Positions 35,425 to 44,355 of a stretch of DNA of 55,288 nt are shown piece by piece. Position 1 is the stretch's first letter. Each line of letters starts with the position of its first letter. The translations under genes and the position numbers were made by a program. Origin of the DNA: Alphaproteobacteria bacterium (GTDB lineage Bacteria; Pseudomonadota; Alphaproteobacteria; Micropepsales; Micropepsaceae); contig JACADY010000066.1 of NCBI GenBank assembly GCA_013389115.1, forward strand, positions 81,775 to 137,062, written 5' to 3'. Below the pieces are notes generated by a model, which worked only from the letters and a program-made list of their open reading frames with translations, was not told the origin of the DNA and searched no databases.

Positions 35425-36060
35425 TCATCTCAGGCCGATGAATTTGTGCGATTGCAGCGTCAAGCGCCATTTGGGGTGCTCAAGGCAAAACCGGGCGGCT
35501 GCGGCCGTGTTCGCCTCGCGCGCGGGGCTGTCCATGGGGGAGAGGAAGAAATGGGTGAAGGCGAGGCCCTCATAGCGCGCCGGATCGCCATTTTCCTGTG
35601 GAAATACCAGCTTGAGCTCATCGCCCGTCCGCTGAAGGAGGGGCGCGTCCGCCTTGGGGCTGACGCAGATCCAGTCGATGCCAGGGGGGGCCGGAAGCGT
35701 GCCGTTGGTTTCGATCGCGATCTCAAATCCCTTTGCGTGAAGGGCCGCGATCAGGGGCGCGTCCAATTGCAGCAGCGGCTCGCCGCCCGTGCAGACGACA
35801 TAGGGCGCGCCGCCCGCGCCTTTCGGCCAGAGGGACGCGACCCTTTCGGCCAGTGCCTCCGCCGATTCGAATTTGCCGCCGTCGCTGCCATCCGTGCCCA
35901 CAAAATCGGTATCGCAGAAGCGGCAGGTCGCTGCCGCCCTGTCCTCCTGCCGGCCGCTCCAGAGATTGCAGCCCGCGAAACGCAGGAACACGGCGGCGCG
36001 GCCCATCCGCGCGCCCTCGCCCTGCAGAGTGTAGAAGATTTCCTTAACGGCGTAGGTCAT
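35425..36060 (-). CDS. queE: 7-carboxy-7-deazaguanine synthase, radical SAM
   Basis: QueE rearranges 6-carboxytetrahydropterin to 7-carboxy-7-deazaguanine by radical SAM chemistry. The protein has 211 residues from ATG 36060. The cluster cysteines are Cys31, Cys46 and Cys49 in a C-x14-C-x2-C spacing instead of C-x3-C-x2-C, the expanded loop known from Burkholderia Que[21 protein letters not shown] precedes it, and [11 protein letters not shown] is the SAM-binding GGEP motif. The chosen ATG overlaps queC by ATGA; an upstream in-frame start would lie inside queC. Confidence 0.96.
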   Translation of the reverse strand: MTYAVKEIFYTLQGEGARMGRAAVFLRFAGCNLWSGRQEDRAAATCRFCDTDFVGTDGSDGGKFESAEALAERVASLWPKGAGGAPYVVCTGGEPLLQLDAPLIAALHAKGFEIAIETNGTLPAPPGIDWICVSPKADAPLLQRTGDELKLVFPQENGDPARYEGLAFTHFFLSPMDSPAREANTAAAARFCLEHPKWRLTLQSHKFIGLR

Positions 36061-36758
36061 GGGTGTGACGCGCGATAGCGCTCCCAGCCGCTCGCACGCA
36101 ACCGGCACGCCGGGCAAACCCCGCAGCCATAGCCCCATTCGTGCCGCCGCTCGCGATTGCCTTCATAGCAGCTGTGGGTTTCCTCAACGATGAGATCGAT
36201 GAGCGCCCTGCCGCCCAGGCGTTCGGCCAGTTCCCAGGTCTTGGCCTTGTCGATCCACATCAGCGGCGTTTCGATGACGAGGCGCGTCTCCATACCCAGG
36301 TTCAGCGTTGCCTGCAGCGCCTTCAGCGTGTCGTCGCGGCAATCGGGGTAACCGGAATAATCGGTCTCGCACATCCCCCCGACGAGAAATTTCGCTTCGC
36401 GGCGATAGGCGACAGCGGCCGCCAAGGTAAAGAAAAGGATGTTCCGCCCGGGCACGAAAGTATTGGGCAGCCCCTTCTCCCCTTGCGCGATCGCCATTGC
36501 GTCCGTCAGCGCCGAACCGCCGATTTCCTTCAGGACCGAGACATCCAGGCGATGATCGGCCCCCAGTCTCTCCGCCCAAGGAGAGAATTCACGCCGCAGG
36601 CGCTCGAGAATGACCGGCCGGCAGTCGAGTTCCACCTTGTGGCGCTGGCCATAGTCAAAGCCCAGCGTCTCAACGCCCTCGAACCGGTCAAGCGCCCAGG
36701 CAAGCGCCACGGTTGAATCCTGGCCGCCGGAAAATAGGACAAGAGCCTTGCCGTTCAT
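36057..36758 (-). CDS. queC: 7-cyano-7-deazaguanine synthase
   Basis: QueC uses ATP and ammonia to turn 7-carboxy-7-deazaguanine into preQ0. The protein has 233 residues. The PP-loop is [12 protein letters not shown] (8-19). [12 protein letters not shown] and [16 protein letters not shown] are family motifs. The zinc site near the C-terminus has HSCYEGN and [11 protein letters not shown], giving four cysteines. It is the first gene of the operon. The 158 bases upstream hold no preQ1 riboswitch that I can recognise. Confidence 0.97.
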   Translation of the reverse strand: MNGKALVLFSGGQDSTVALAWALDRFEGVETLGFDYGQRHKVELDCRPVILERLRREFSPWAERLGADHRLDVSVLKEIGGSALTDAMAIAQGEKGLPNTFVPGRNILFFTLAAAVAYRREAKFLVGGMCETDYSGYPDCRDDTLKALQATLNLGMETRLVIETPLMWIDKAKTWELAERLGGRALIDLIVEETHSCYEGNRERRHEWGYGCGVCPACRLRASGWERYRASHP

Positions 36759-36916
36759 GGCGTTAGCTTGTGCAACATCCGCGCCGCGCGATCAACCATG
36801 GCAGGCGCAGATAGCCCCCCGCTTGCGGCCCCAACGTGTCACGCCTCGGCGCTACCGCTCGGCCGCGGGCCAAGCTAGAGTGACGGGAGAAGAAGACCAA
36901 TCCGAAGGACCCTTCC

Positions 36917-38041
36917 TTGACACGCATTGTCATCAGCGGCACCGGACTTTTCACGCCGGCCGAAAAAATCACGAACGACGAACTCGTCGAAAGCTTCAAC
37001 GCCTATGTGCGGCTTCACAATTCGCGCAATGCGGATGCCATCTCGGCGGGAGACGTGCAGCCCTTGCAGGAATCGAGTGCGGAATTCATCGTCAAGGCCT
37101 CGGGCATCAAACAGCGCTATGTGATGGAAAAGGCGCACACGCTCGACCCTGAGGTGATGTGCCCGCGCATCCCGGAGCGGCCGAACGAGCAGATATCCGT
37201 GCTTGCCGAGATCGGCGTTGATGCCGCGCGAAAGGCGATGGCGCAGGCCGGCAAAAAAGCGGAAGACATTGACGGCGTGCTCTGCGCCGCCTCCAACATG
37301 CAGCGCGCCTATCCTGCGATGGCGATCGAGATTCAAGACGCGCTCGGCATTGAGGGCTTTGCCTTCGACATGAATGTCGCGTGCTCCTCGGCAACGTTCG
37401 GCATCCAGGCGGCGGCGGACATGATCCGCGCCGGCCATGCACGCGCCATGCTGGTCGTCAATCCGGAGATCTGCTCGGGGCACCTCAATTGGCGCGACCG
37501 GGACAGCCATTTCATCTTCGGCGATGTGGCCACCGCCGTGCTGCTCGAGCGGCCTGAGACCGCGCATTCCGCCAATCAGTGGGAGATCCTCTCTACGCGG
37601 CTCCTCACCCAGTTCTCCAACAACATCCGGAACAATTTCGGCTTCCTCAATCGCTGCGCGCCGGAAGGCACGGGCGCCCCCGACAAGCTTTTCGTGCAAG
37701 AGGGACGCAAGGTGTTCAAGGATGTGGTGCCGATGGTCTCCGAGCTCATCCTCACGCATCTCAGCGACGAGGGACAGGACCCCAAGGCGCTGAAGCGGCT
37801 CTGGCTGCATCAGGCCAATATCAACATGAACGATTTCATCGCCCGCAAGGTGTTGGAGCGCGACCCTGAGCCGCAAGAGGCGCCCAACATCCTTCACGAA
37901 TACGCCAACACATCCTCGGCCGGCTCGATCATCGCATTCCATCAGTATAATGAGGATCTGAAGGCGGGGGACCTTGGCCTCATCTGCTCGTTCGGTGCGG
38001 GATATTCCGCCGGCAGCGTCATCGTGCGGCGCATCATCTGA
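36917..38041 (+). CDS. 3-oxoacyl-ACP synthase III-like (FabH2 type)
   Basis: A 374-residue thiolase-fold ketosynthase. The catalytic set is Cys156 in FDMNVACSSATFG, His in LHQANINMNDF and Asn in HEYANTSSAGSI. It is longer than housekeeping FabH (about 320) and begins RIVISGTGLFTPAEKITNDEL, like the Pseudomonas FabH2 (PA3286) type that condenses medium-chain acyl-CoA with malonyl-ACP. The start codon is TTG, with AAGGA about seven bases upstream; no ATG lies near the conserved N-terminus. The substrate chain length is inferred only. It diverges from queC. Confidence 0.93.
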   Translation: MTRIVISGTGLFTPAEKITNDELVESFNAYVRLHNSRNADAISAGDVQPLQESSAEFIVKASGIKQRYVMEKAHTLDPEVMCPRIPERPNEQISVLAEIGVDAARKAMAQAGKKAEDIDGVLCAASNMQRAYPAMAIEIQDALGIEGFAFDMNVACSSATFGIQAAADMIRAGHARAMLVVNPEICSGHLNWRDRDSHFIFGDVATAVLLERPETAHSANQWEILSTRLLTQFSNNIRNNFGFLNRCAPEGTGAPDKLFVQEGRKVFKDVVPMVSELILTHLSDEGQDPKALKRLWLHQANINMNDFIARKVLERDPEPQEAPNILHEYANTSSAGSIIAFHQYNEDLKAGDLGLICSFGAGYSAGSVIVRRII

Positions 38042-38066
38042 CAGATCACTTTTCGGGGGGAAAGTC

Positions 38067-38624
38067 GTGACCAACTTCAGGCTTGCGGCGCTTGCGTCCG
38101 CATATGTGTTCGCAGTCGCCATGGACGCAGCGGCGGACCCGGCGCCGGGGTGCCTCGCCTCGGCCAGCACCGCCTGGGCGGCGGCCGGCGAGGGCTTCAT
38201 GATCGAAGCGGCATCGATGGGACCCGATTGCCAGCGCGCCGTCGTGACGCTGGCCGTGCGGGCGCCCGACGGCACTCCCATCTATGCCGAGGCCATGCGC
38301 GCGGCGGACCTGCTCTCCTTCGATGGCGTCACCGAGGTTGCGCGGATGGAAGCTGCGCTGGCCGACTGGATCGACCAGACACATGCGAGCCTGCCGCGCA
38401 CATCCGCCCTGCCGGCCTGGGAAGACGGCAAGGATTCCCCCTTCCTTGGCGAGTTCCCGTTCTATCCCGAAGCGCATATCGACCGGGCGGGCTATGAAGC
38501 CTATCGCAAGGCAGACCAGCCGCTCCTGTGCTTTGTGCAGGGGCAGGAGAGCATGGCCTGCGCCGCGCTCGATCCCTCAGTGCCACAAATGGAGCGGATC
38601 GGCGTTCAGCTTTTTCCTGGCTGA
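38067..38624 (+). CDS. Hypothetical exported protein
   Basis: I do not recognise this 185-residue protein. A GTG start at 38067 follows GGGGGG and gives a signal peptide (TNFRLAALASAYVFAVAMDA, cut near AADPAP). The mature part has four cysteines (PGCLAS, GPDCQRA, LLCFVQG, MACAAL), likely two disulfides. It follows the ketosynthase by 25 bases on the same strand and may be co-transcribed. A longer in-frame frame upstream would overlap the ketosynthase and hide the signal peptide. Confidence 0.75.
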   Translation: MTNFRLAALASAYVFAVAMDAAADPAPGCLASASTAWAAAGEGFMIEAASMGPDCQRAVVTLAVRAPDGTPIYAEAMRAADLLSFDGVTEVARMEAALADWIDQTHASLPRTSALPAWEDGKDSPFLGEFPFYPEAHIDRAGYEAYRKADQPLLCFVQGQESMACAALDPSVPQMERIGVQLFPG

Positions 38625-38638
38625 GGGGGCGGCGCCCG

Positions 38639-38676
38639 GAGCGGCCCTGCCTTCAATTAGATTCCCCGGGCCGCTC
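38639..38676 (+). terminator. Terminator-like hairpin
   Basis: GAGCGGCCC (38639-38647) pairs with GGGCCGCTC (38668-38676), a 9-base-pair stem with a 20-base loop, 15 bases after the stop of the exported protein gene. ACTCTCTTTGT follows, only a weak T-tract. Confidence 0.5.
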
Positions 38677-38689
38677 ACTCTCTTTGTAT

Positions 38690-38762
38690 TGTCGCAACGT
38701 TTAGCGGAAAACCGGTACCTATCCCCGCCTTCGCGGGGACATGCTTTTCGGGAATGCGCTCT
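38690..38762. repeat. Intergenic repeat with an inner GC hairpin
   Basis: GTCGCAACGTTTAGCGGAAA and ACCGGTACC, then a perfect TCCCCGC/GCGGGGA hairpin with CTTC loop (38721-38738), then CTTTTCGGGAATGCGCTC. The outer parts resemble a repeat common in Hyphomicrobiales (GGAAAACCGGTT...CACTTTTC), and the hairpin appears to sit inside it. Its right end overlaps the stop codon of the lipoprotein gene at 38761. Confidence 0.45.
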
Positions 38763-39234
38763 AGTAGCTGGCCTTTCCGGCGCATTCCTGTTGTTCACTA
38801 TAGAGACGGTCCGCGATCGAGGTGTCGCTTTCCGGTGTGTTGTCGATGACCAAACGATAGGTCTCGGTCGCCTTGCGAGATTCAGCGGGAATTTCGCTCA
38901 TCGTGTTGTCGCGCATGAGGTCCCAGAACATGACACGCATGACGCTCTGAGATTGCGCGTTCGCCGCCTCCTGCAACTTCGCGCAGCACTCGTCCCGCGC
39001 ATGGTCGAAGAGGGCCTTGATTTCCGCGCTTGTCGCTGCGTTGAGTTCGCCCCGGGCCTTGTAACGCTCAATGCGCGCGCGTTCGCGACCGTCATGCATT
39101 GCCCTGCAGGTCTTGCCAATATTGTCACCAGAGACTTCGGCTGTGAGGGGATCTCCAGAGGTCGGATCGCTCTCTCCACAAGCGGCGAGCAGCAGCACGC
39201 CCGACAATGCTGTCGTCAGCAGAATGGCCTTCAT
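38761..39234 (-). CDS. Hypothetical lipoprotein
   Basis: A 157-residue protein with a lipoprotein signal (hydrophobic run ending LLAAC, lipid on Cys19). The mature part is helical and charged (AMHDGRERARIERYKA, SAEIKALFDHARDECC) with cysteines in KTCRAM, ECCAK and QECAGK. No family was recognised. It is probably anchored in the membrane facing the periplasm. It stands alone between a repeat and a 257-base spacer. Confidence 0.75.
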   Translation of the reverse strand: MKAILLTTALSGVLLLAACGESDPTSGDPLTAEVSGDNIGKTCRAMHDGRERARIERYKARGELNAATSAEIKALFDHARDECCAKLQEAANAQSQSVMRVMFWDLMRDNTMSEIPAESRKATETYRLVIDNTPESDTSIADRLYSEQQECAGKASY

Positions 39235-39491
39235 GAATCATACCCCCTCGTTTGTGAAAGCGATTTCCCTGCGCCGTTTCTTCCTTGCCGCCGACGGTCT
39301 CCCACCTTCACAGCAGAGTAGGCTTGAGCTCCCGGTCTCATCGACCGGCAGATAGCATCGCGGTGCAAGTGAGACAATTGCATTTCGCCCACAGGCTGAG
39401 ACGAAAGAATCCCCCGTCACAACTCACGCAAGATCGTGCGAGTGGGCGATTTGGAATGCCGCGTTTTCTTATGAAGGGATCGACGCGTGAC
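39235..39491. other. Spacer with an imperfect hairpin
   Basis: This 257-base spacer has no gene. It must hold the promoter of the lipoprotein gene (minus strand). An imperfect hairpin lies near 39423-39445 (ACTC-A-CGCA and TGCGAGT with one bulge) just beyond the end of the 121-residue gene and may end its transcript. Confidence 0.35.
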
Positions 39492-39857
39492 TTAAAAGGG
39501 CCGCACGCTCACGACCCTGAACGCGTAGAGCTTGCCGTCATGCTCGGTGACGGAAATATACTCGCCTTCGCTGATCGTATGGCGGTCAAGCTTGAAAAGC
39601 GGCTCGTCGTCGGCTTCGTCCTTTGAATCGTAGTCGAACCACCAGCCCGCGCGGCCGTGGATGAGCGTGCCGTGCTCTTCTTCCTCGTCGCCCCAGAAGC
39701 GGCGCACCTTGCAGTCCGACTTGTGCAGCCTGTGAGCCGCCGCATCGAGGTGGCCCTCATCATCCAGCGGCGCCACGAACTCATAGCCGTGGCGGCGCGA
39801 TCCTTCCGGGAAGCCCGGGCTCCTCGCCAACTCAATCCGAACGCGTTTCAGTCCCAT
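39492..39857 (-). CDS. Conserved hypothetical acidic protein
   Basis: A 121-residue soluble protein without a signal peptide. It begins GLKRVRIELARSPGFPEGS and contains RHGYEFVAPLDDEGHLD, CKVRRFWGDEEEEHG and WWFDYDSKDEADDEPLFKLD. I believe close relatives are widespread in alphaproteobacteria, but no function is known to me. It follows the universal stress protein gene by 51 bases on the same strand, so the two may be co-regulated under low oxygen. Confidence 0.8.
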   Translation of the reverse strand: MGLKRVRIELARSPGFPEGSRRHGYEFVAPLDDEGHLDAAAHRLHKSDCKVRRFWGDEEEEHGTLIHGRAGWWFDYDSKDEADDEPLFKLDRHTISEGEYISVTEHDGKLYAFRVVSVRPF

Positions 39858-39908
39858 CAGGCGTGCTCCAATTCTATCCTCATCACCAATCCCATCACCG
39901 CGCGGCGC

Positions 39909-40778
39909 TCAATGCGCCATAAGGATCGGCAAGGGCAGCGCTTGACCCAGCACATCGCGGGTCACTCCGCCCAGTACAAACTCACGCAGACGGCTATGTC
40001 CATAGCCCCCCATCACAAGCAGGTCGCAGCCGGTTTTGGCAGCCTCCGAAACGATCTGGGCGCCAATGCTGCCGCCGGCGGGCTCGATGACGTGGATGGT
40101 TGCCGACAGGCCGCGCAAGGCGAGATACTCGCGCAAGTCATCGACCGCCTGTATCGACTTCTTGCCCGAGGCGACGTGAAACAGCTCAATCGTGCGGGCG
40201 TGGCCCAAAAAGGGCAACGCGGCCATCACGCCGTGCGAGGCCGATGCGCCGCCGTCATAGGCGATGCCCGTTTTCGTCGCGACCGTCTGCGGTACGCTTT
40301 TCGGCGCGAGAAGGACGGGGCGCCCGCCCGACATCATCGCCGTCTCGAGTGCCTCGCGCAGAGAAAAGCGCTCATCCTCCGACATCGCGCCAAAGACGAC
40401 GAGGTCGCTGAGGCGGCTTGCCTCTTCTACCGCGTCGGGGAAGTGGCCCTGCACGACCTTCAGCGCCGCCGTCGCCTCCTGGCGGGCGCCGGGCGTTTCG
40501 ATGAGAGGCACCGCCAGTTTCCTTGCCGCCTCCTCCAGCGACTTCATAGCCGCGGCCAGCGATTCCTCGGCCGCCTTGCGGGCCGCTTCGATCACCTGCT
40601 CAACGACCGCGCCGGAAACGCCCTCGCCCATATAGGGGAGCACGTCGGAGGGGTCGGGCCGCACAAACAAGGCTTCGACATGGCTTGCGAAGGTTTTTGC
40701 CACCAACAGCGATAGCCCAAGGACCGGCATATCGCGATCGCGCCCCACTAGGGGGGAGAGAATTTTCCTGAAGGTCAT
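39909..40778 (-). CDS. Universal stress protein, two-domain
   Basis: A 289-residue UspA-superfamily protein with two tandem alpha/beta domains. The C-terminal domain keeps the ATP-binding motif (CDLLVMGGYGHSRLREFVLGG, here as GGYGHSR then VLGG). The N-terminal domain is degenerate (DLVVFGAMSEDERFS). Such proteins are induced by stress or low oxygen. An FNR/FixK-type box is 57-70 bases upstream of the ATG, and AGGAGAT precedes the start. It may be cotranscribed with the 121-residue gene. Confidence 0.93.
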   Translation of the reverse strand: MTFRKILSPLVGRDRDMPVLGLSLLVAKTFASHVEALFVRPDPSDVLPYMGEGVSGAVVEQVIEAARKAAEESLAAAMKSLEEAARKLAVPLIETPGARQEATAALKVVQGHFPDAVEEASRLSDLVVFGAMSEDERFSLREALETAMMSGGRPVLLAPKSVPQTVATKTGIAYDGGASASHGVMAALPFLGHARTIELFHVASGKKSIQAVDDLREYLALRGLSATIHVIEPAGGSIGAQIVSEAAKTGCDLLVMGGYGHSRLREFVLGGVTRDVLGQALPLPILMAH

Positions 40779-40834
40779 GGCCGATCTCCTGCAGCGTATC
40801 TGATTTCACCTTAAGCCGCAGGCGAGGTTGCGGC

Positions 40835-40848
40835 TTGACGCAAATCAA
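40835..40848 (-). promoter_or_regulatory. FNR/FixK-type box upstream of the Usp gene
   Basis: TTGACGCAAATCAA matches the FNR/FixK consensus TTGAT-N4-ATCAA in nine of ten fixed bases. On the minus strand it is centred about 63 bases before the Usp start. A weak -10-like TAAGGT lies at the place expected for a class II site. Universal stress proteins are known FNR-family targets, which supports oxygen control. Confidence 0.6.
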
Positions 40849-40854
40849 GATTGC

Positions 40855-41805
40855 TCAACCCTTAACGAACTCGGCGACGACGGGCGCGTGCAACGAGCCC
40901 CTCGGCTGGTTAATGCGGCCAAAGGCGACCGCCTCGTCCGTCAGCATTTCATTATGCGCCTCAATCGCCTTGAACGCACCAAAGAGCGTGCGGGAGACAA
41001 GAATGTGATCGAGCATTTGCGGCCGGCCGGCGTGAACGACAGTGAACCGGTTCGAAAGCGGCAGCGAACGCGAAAGCGGCACCAGGCATTCATGCGCAAA
41101 GGCGCCCGTGCCGAGGTCTTCCTCCGCGGCGATCAGGAGGCGCAGGGGCATCTCGTTCAGTTCGGCGTTGAAATCGCCGGCGATGGCGATGCGCGCCTCT
41201 GGATCACGGGCAAGGAGCTCGCTGCATAGCCGCCGGACCTCGAAGGCCTGGCCGGAGCGCTTGATGCTGGAGATGAAATAACCTTCCGCCCAATGCGCAA
41301 CGCTGTTCCAGGTGAAAGGGCCGGACTTGCCACCGGGAATGTATGAGGCAAGCGGCGCGCGCAGATGCACGTTGATGAGGTGAAGCGGCCGGCCATCGTG
41401 CTCGATGCATCCATAGAGGAACGGGCGATCCCAGGCGGCCTCAATGGGCGCTTCGTCCTTCAGCAAAATTGCGGGCGGCGCCACATAGTCGTGCAAGACC
41501 TGGTGCCCCTCCTTGAAGGGAAAACGCGACAGGGTGACGAGATTGTGCACATCGAGCACGCCAGACGCCTTGTGCTTTGATCGCGTGACGCTGAGATGAA
41601 ACTCCGAATAAGGCGTGCCCTCGATGAGGCGCCGCAGCGCCGAGACATCGCGCGGGGCATGCGCGGTCTTGCGGTGGCCGTCCACCTCCTGCAGGAAGAG
41701 AATGTCGGCATTCAATCGCAGGAGCTGGGGCTGCAGGATCCTTATGCGCTGCGCCAGTTCCGGCCCCTCGCCCCAGTTCTCCAGATTGAAGGTCGCGATA
41801 CGCAT
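40855..41805 (-). CDS. Endonuclease/exonuclease/phosphatase-family protein
   Basis: A 316-residue EEP-superfamily enzyme (DNase I, exonuclease III and phosphodiesterase fold). ATFNLENWGEG, FLQEVDG (metal Glu), LINVHLRAP, IAGDFNAEL and MLDHILVS are present. The final SDH motif reads Ser304-Leu305-His306, so the Asp that normally orients the catalytic His is lost while His stays. There is no signal peptide. It shares one base with the stop of the Lon-family gene (TGATG). The substrate is unknown. Confidence 0.88.
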   Translation of the reverse strand: MRIATFNLENWGEGPELAQRIRILQPQLLRLNADILFLQEVDGHRKTAHAPRDVSALRRLIEGTPYSEFHLSVTRSKHKASGVLDVHNLVTLSRFPFKEGHQVLHDYVAPPAILLKDEAPIEAAWDRPFLYGCIEHDGRPLHLINVHLRAPLASYIPGGKSGPFTWNSVAHWAEGYFISSIKRSGQAFEVRRLCSELLARDPEARIAIAGDFNAELNEMPLRLLIAAEEDLGTGAFAHECLVPLSRSLPLSNRFTVVHAGRPQMLDHILVSRTLFGAFKAIEAHNEMLTDEAVAFGRINQPRGSLHAPVVAEFVKG

Positions 41806-44228
41806 CAGCGGCCCTGCCCCTCTCCTCGCAACAAGTCGCGCCTGATACGGGTGAAGGCGGCAAGCCGCGCCGCGACGCGGGCATTGAAACTCTCCTTCTC
41901 GAACTTGCCGTCCAATGCGCGTATGCCGGCGGTGAGCCCGGTGAAGAGCGCGATGGCGTCGTCGATCGTCTCAAGGGCATGGATGTGGAAACGGCCCTTG
42001 CCGACCGCCTCACGCACTTTCTCGCGCAGCATCAGATTGCGCACATTGCCCGCGGGAATGGCGACGCCCTGGGTTCCTGTGAGCCCGCGCTTTTCGCACA
42101 GATCGAAAAAGCCCTCGATCTTGTGATTGACGCCGCCAATGACCTGGATCTGGCCGTGCTGATTGACGGAGCCCGTGATCGCGAGATCCTGGCGCAGAGG
42201 CGTATCGGCGATCGCGGAGAGCAGCGCGACGAGTTCGGCCGCACTCGCACTGTCGCCCTCGACGCCGCCATAGGACTGCTCGAAGACAAGGCTCGCCATC
42301 AGCGAGAGGGGCTCTTCGCGCGCATAGTGACCGCTCAGATAGCCCTGCAGGATCAACATGCCCTTCGCATGAATGGGGCCGCCCAAAGCCACTTCGCGCT
42401 CGATATCGACAACCTCGCCTGGGCCAGGCCTTACCCGCGCGGTGATGCGGGCCGGGCGGCCAAAGGCGAAGCCGGGAAGCTGGGATACGGTGAGGCCGTT
42501 GATCTGGCCCACTTTGGCGCCTTGGGTGTCGATGAGGATGAGGTCGCGCAGGATCGCCTCTTCCTGGCGCTCGCGGATGCGCTCGGCGCGGCGAATTTGT
42601 GCGGCGATCGCGGCGTTCACATCGCCTTCGCCAATGATCTCCCGATCGGCCTTTCTTGCGATGTGATCGGCCTCGCGCACCAGATCGGCGATGGGCCTTG
42701 AGAGGACGAGCAGACGCTCCTGATCCTCTGCCCCGCGGGCGCATTCCTCGATGATGCGCGCGGTCGCCGCTGCATCGAGCGGGCGGCTTTTGGTGCGCTG
42801 CGCGGTTGCGGCGATGAAACGCGAGAGCCCCTGCACCGCTTCCTCGTCGCGCACGACGACCTCATCGAAATCGGCCTGAACCTTGAAGAGGTCGATGAAT
42901 TCAGGATCCCGCTCGGCCAGGAGGTAATAGATCATCCGGTCGCCAAACATCACCACCTTGAGCTCCAAGGGGATGGGGTCTGGCTCGATCGATACAGTGG
43001 CGACGAGCGAGGTGCGCTCGCCCGGGTTCTCGATGCGGATTTCCCGGCCGCGCAGGGCGCGCTTCAAGGCCTCCCAGGACCAGGGCTGGGTCAACACCTT
43101 TTCCGCATCGATCATCAGCACGCCGCCATTCGCCTTGTGCAGCGCGCCCGGGCGGATCAGCAGAAAGTCCGTCAGCAGCGCGCCCATATGGGCGATGTGC
43201 TCGATACGGCCGACGAGATTGCCCAGCGCCGGATAAGGCTCGAACACGACAGGCACGCCCGCGGTGGGATCGTTGGTGACAAGAACATTCACCTCATAGC
43301 GGCGAAAGGGATTGCCGCGCAGGCGCCCTGGGCCATCGAGCACAGGCGCCTCTGCCCCTTGCTGGGGTTGGCTCTGATCGCCAAGGAAAAGATGCGTGTT
43401 CTCGATCAGGTCCTCCTCGACCTCGCTCACATAGCGATGCGCGGCGGGACTGGCGAGAAAGCTCTCACGCAATTCTTGCACAAGTTGAGCGACGGCCCTT
43501 CTTGCCATTTCCCGGTTCAGCGCCCGTGCCTTCTCGCGCCGTTCCTTCTCGAGCCTGGGGAGCTTGTAGAGGGCGTCCGTCAGATCCTTTTGCAGGTCCT
43601 CGATCGCGGCGATGATCGCGCTCTGCTCTTCTTCGGGGAGGGCGCGGAAGGCATCGGGCGACACAAGCTCGTTGTTACGCACGGCGGCAAAGGTGAAACC
43701 GCCCTGCTCGGATTTGAGCAGCGCCAGGCCCCGGGCTTGCGCCTTCTCGCGCACGGCGTTGAGCTGCTGCTCCTGGCCTTCGAGATATTCCGCATCGATC
43801 GTCAGGCGCCGCTTGCGGAATTCCTCGCCCTCGAAAGTGGCGGGGATCGCGATCTTCAGATCATCGATCAACTCGGCCATGCCGTCACGCAGGCTAATGG
43901 CCGAGCCGGCTTCGAGGCGCAGGGCACGCGGGCGCAGCATGTCCCTGAAATTATTCACATAGGCCCAGTCGCAAGGCGCCCCTACCCGCGCGCCATGTTC
44001 CTCAAGCAAGGCACGCACGGCGGCATGCTTGCCGATGCCCGAGGGGCCCATCACAAAGACATTGTAGCCCGGCTGGTCGATATCGGCGCCGAAACGCACG
44101 GCATCAAGCGCGCGGCGCTGGCCTATTTCATTTGCGGGCGTCTCGATATCGGCGGTCGTTGCGGCGCCTAGCAAGGAGGGATCGCATGTCCACGCCAAAT
44201 CCTGTTGGGTCAGGGTTTTCAATGCCAT
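41805..44228 (-). CDS. Lon-family ATP-dependent protease, LonB-like
   Basis: An 807-residue AAA+ serine-lysine protease of the Lon-like group with an inserted domain, distinct from housekeeping LonA. Walker A is GPSGIGKH (61-68). A long helical insertion (about 120-290) follows, and Walker B is GGVLMIDAE. The C-terminal peptidase has Ser660 in EGDSASAAEL and Lys703 in NHKIEGFFD, 43 residues apart as in E. coli Lon. It would degrade selected or damaged proteins in the cytoplasm. It diverges from the HD gene and is followed by the EEP gene. Confidence 0.93.
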   Translation of the reverse strand: MALKTLTQQDLAWTCDPSLLGAATTADIETPANEIGQRRALDAVRFGADIDQPGYNVFVMGPSGIGKHAAVRALLEEHGARVGAPCDWAYVNNFRDMLRPRALRLEAGSAISLRDGMAELIDDLKIAIPATFEGEEFRKRRLTIDAEYLEGQEQQLNAVREKAQARGLALLKSEQGGFTFAAVRNNELVSPDAFRALPEEEQSAIIAAIEDLQKDLTDALYKLPRLEKERREKARALNREMARRAVAQLVQELRESFLASPAAHRYVSEVEEDLIENTHLFLGDQSQPQQGAEAPVLDGPGRLRGNPFRRYEVNVLVTNDPTAGVPVVFEPYPALGNLVGRIEHIAHMGALLTDFLLIRPGALHKANGGVLMIDAEKVLTQPWSWEALKRALRGREIRIENPGERTSLVATVSIEPDPIPLELKVVMFGDRMIYYLLAERDPEFIDLFKVQADFDEVVVRDEEAVQGLSRFIAATAQRTKSRPLDAAATARIIEECARGAEDQERLLVLSRPIADLVREADHIARKADREIIGEGDVNAAIAAQIRRAERIRERQEEAILRDLILIDTQGAKVGQINGLTVSQLPGFAFGRPARITARVRPGPGEVVDIEREVALGGPIHAKGMLILQGYLSGHYAREEPLSLMASLVFEQSYGGVEGDSASAAELVALLSAIADTPLRQDLAITGSVNQHGQIQVIGGVNHKIEGFFDLCEKRGLTGTQGVAIPAGNVRNLMLREKVREAVGKGRFHIHALETIDDAIALFTGLTAGIRALDGKFEKESFNARVAARLAAFTRIRRDLLRGEGQGR

Positions 44229-44355
44229 TCAACTTGTCCCTATCCTTGCCGCTCATCCCGGGAAGCGCATCAAACGCGTTCGGTTGCGAATCGTCCAGCT
44301 TTTGGGCCACATCCCCCACCTTCATCGGTTAGGCAAGCGTGAGAGGCAGGACATC

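Noticed and set aside
36759-36916. A preQ1 riboswitch before queC
   Set aside because: None of the conserved preQ1-I or preQ1-II sequence parts could be seen in the leader.
44128-44325. A 65-codon minus-strand frame at the start of the Lon-family gene
   Set aside because: It uses a different frame from the well-supported protease, half of it lies inside that gene, and the product matches nothing known.
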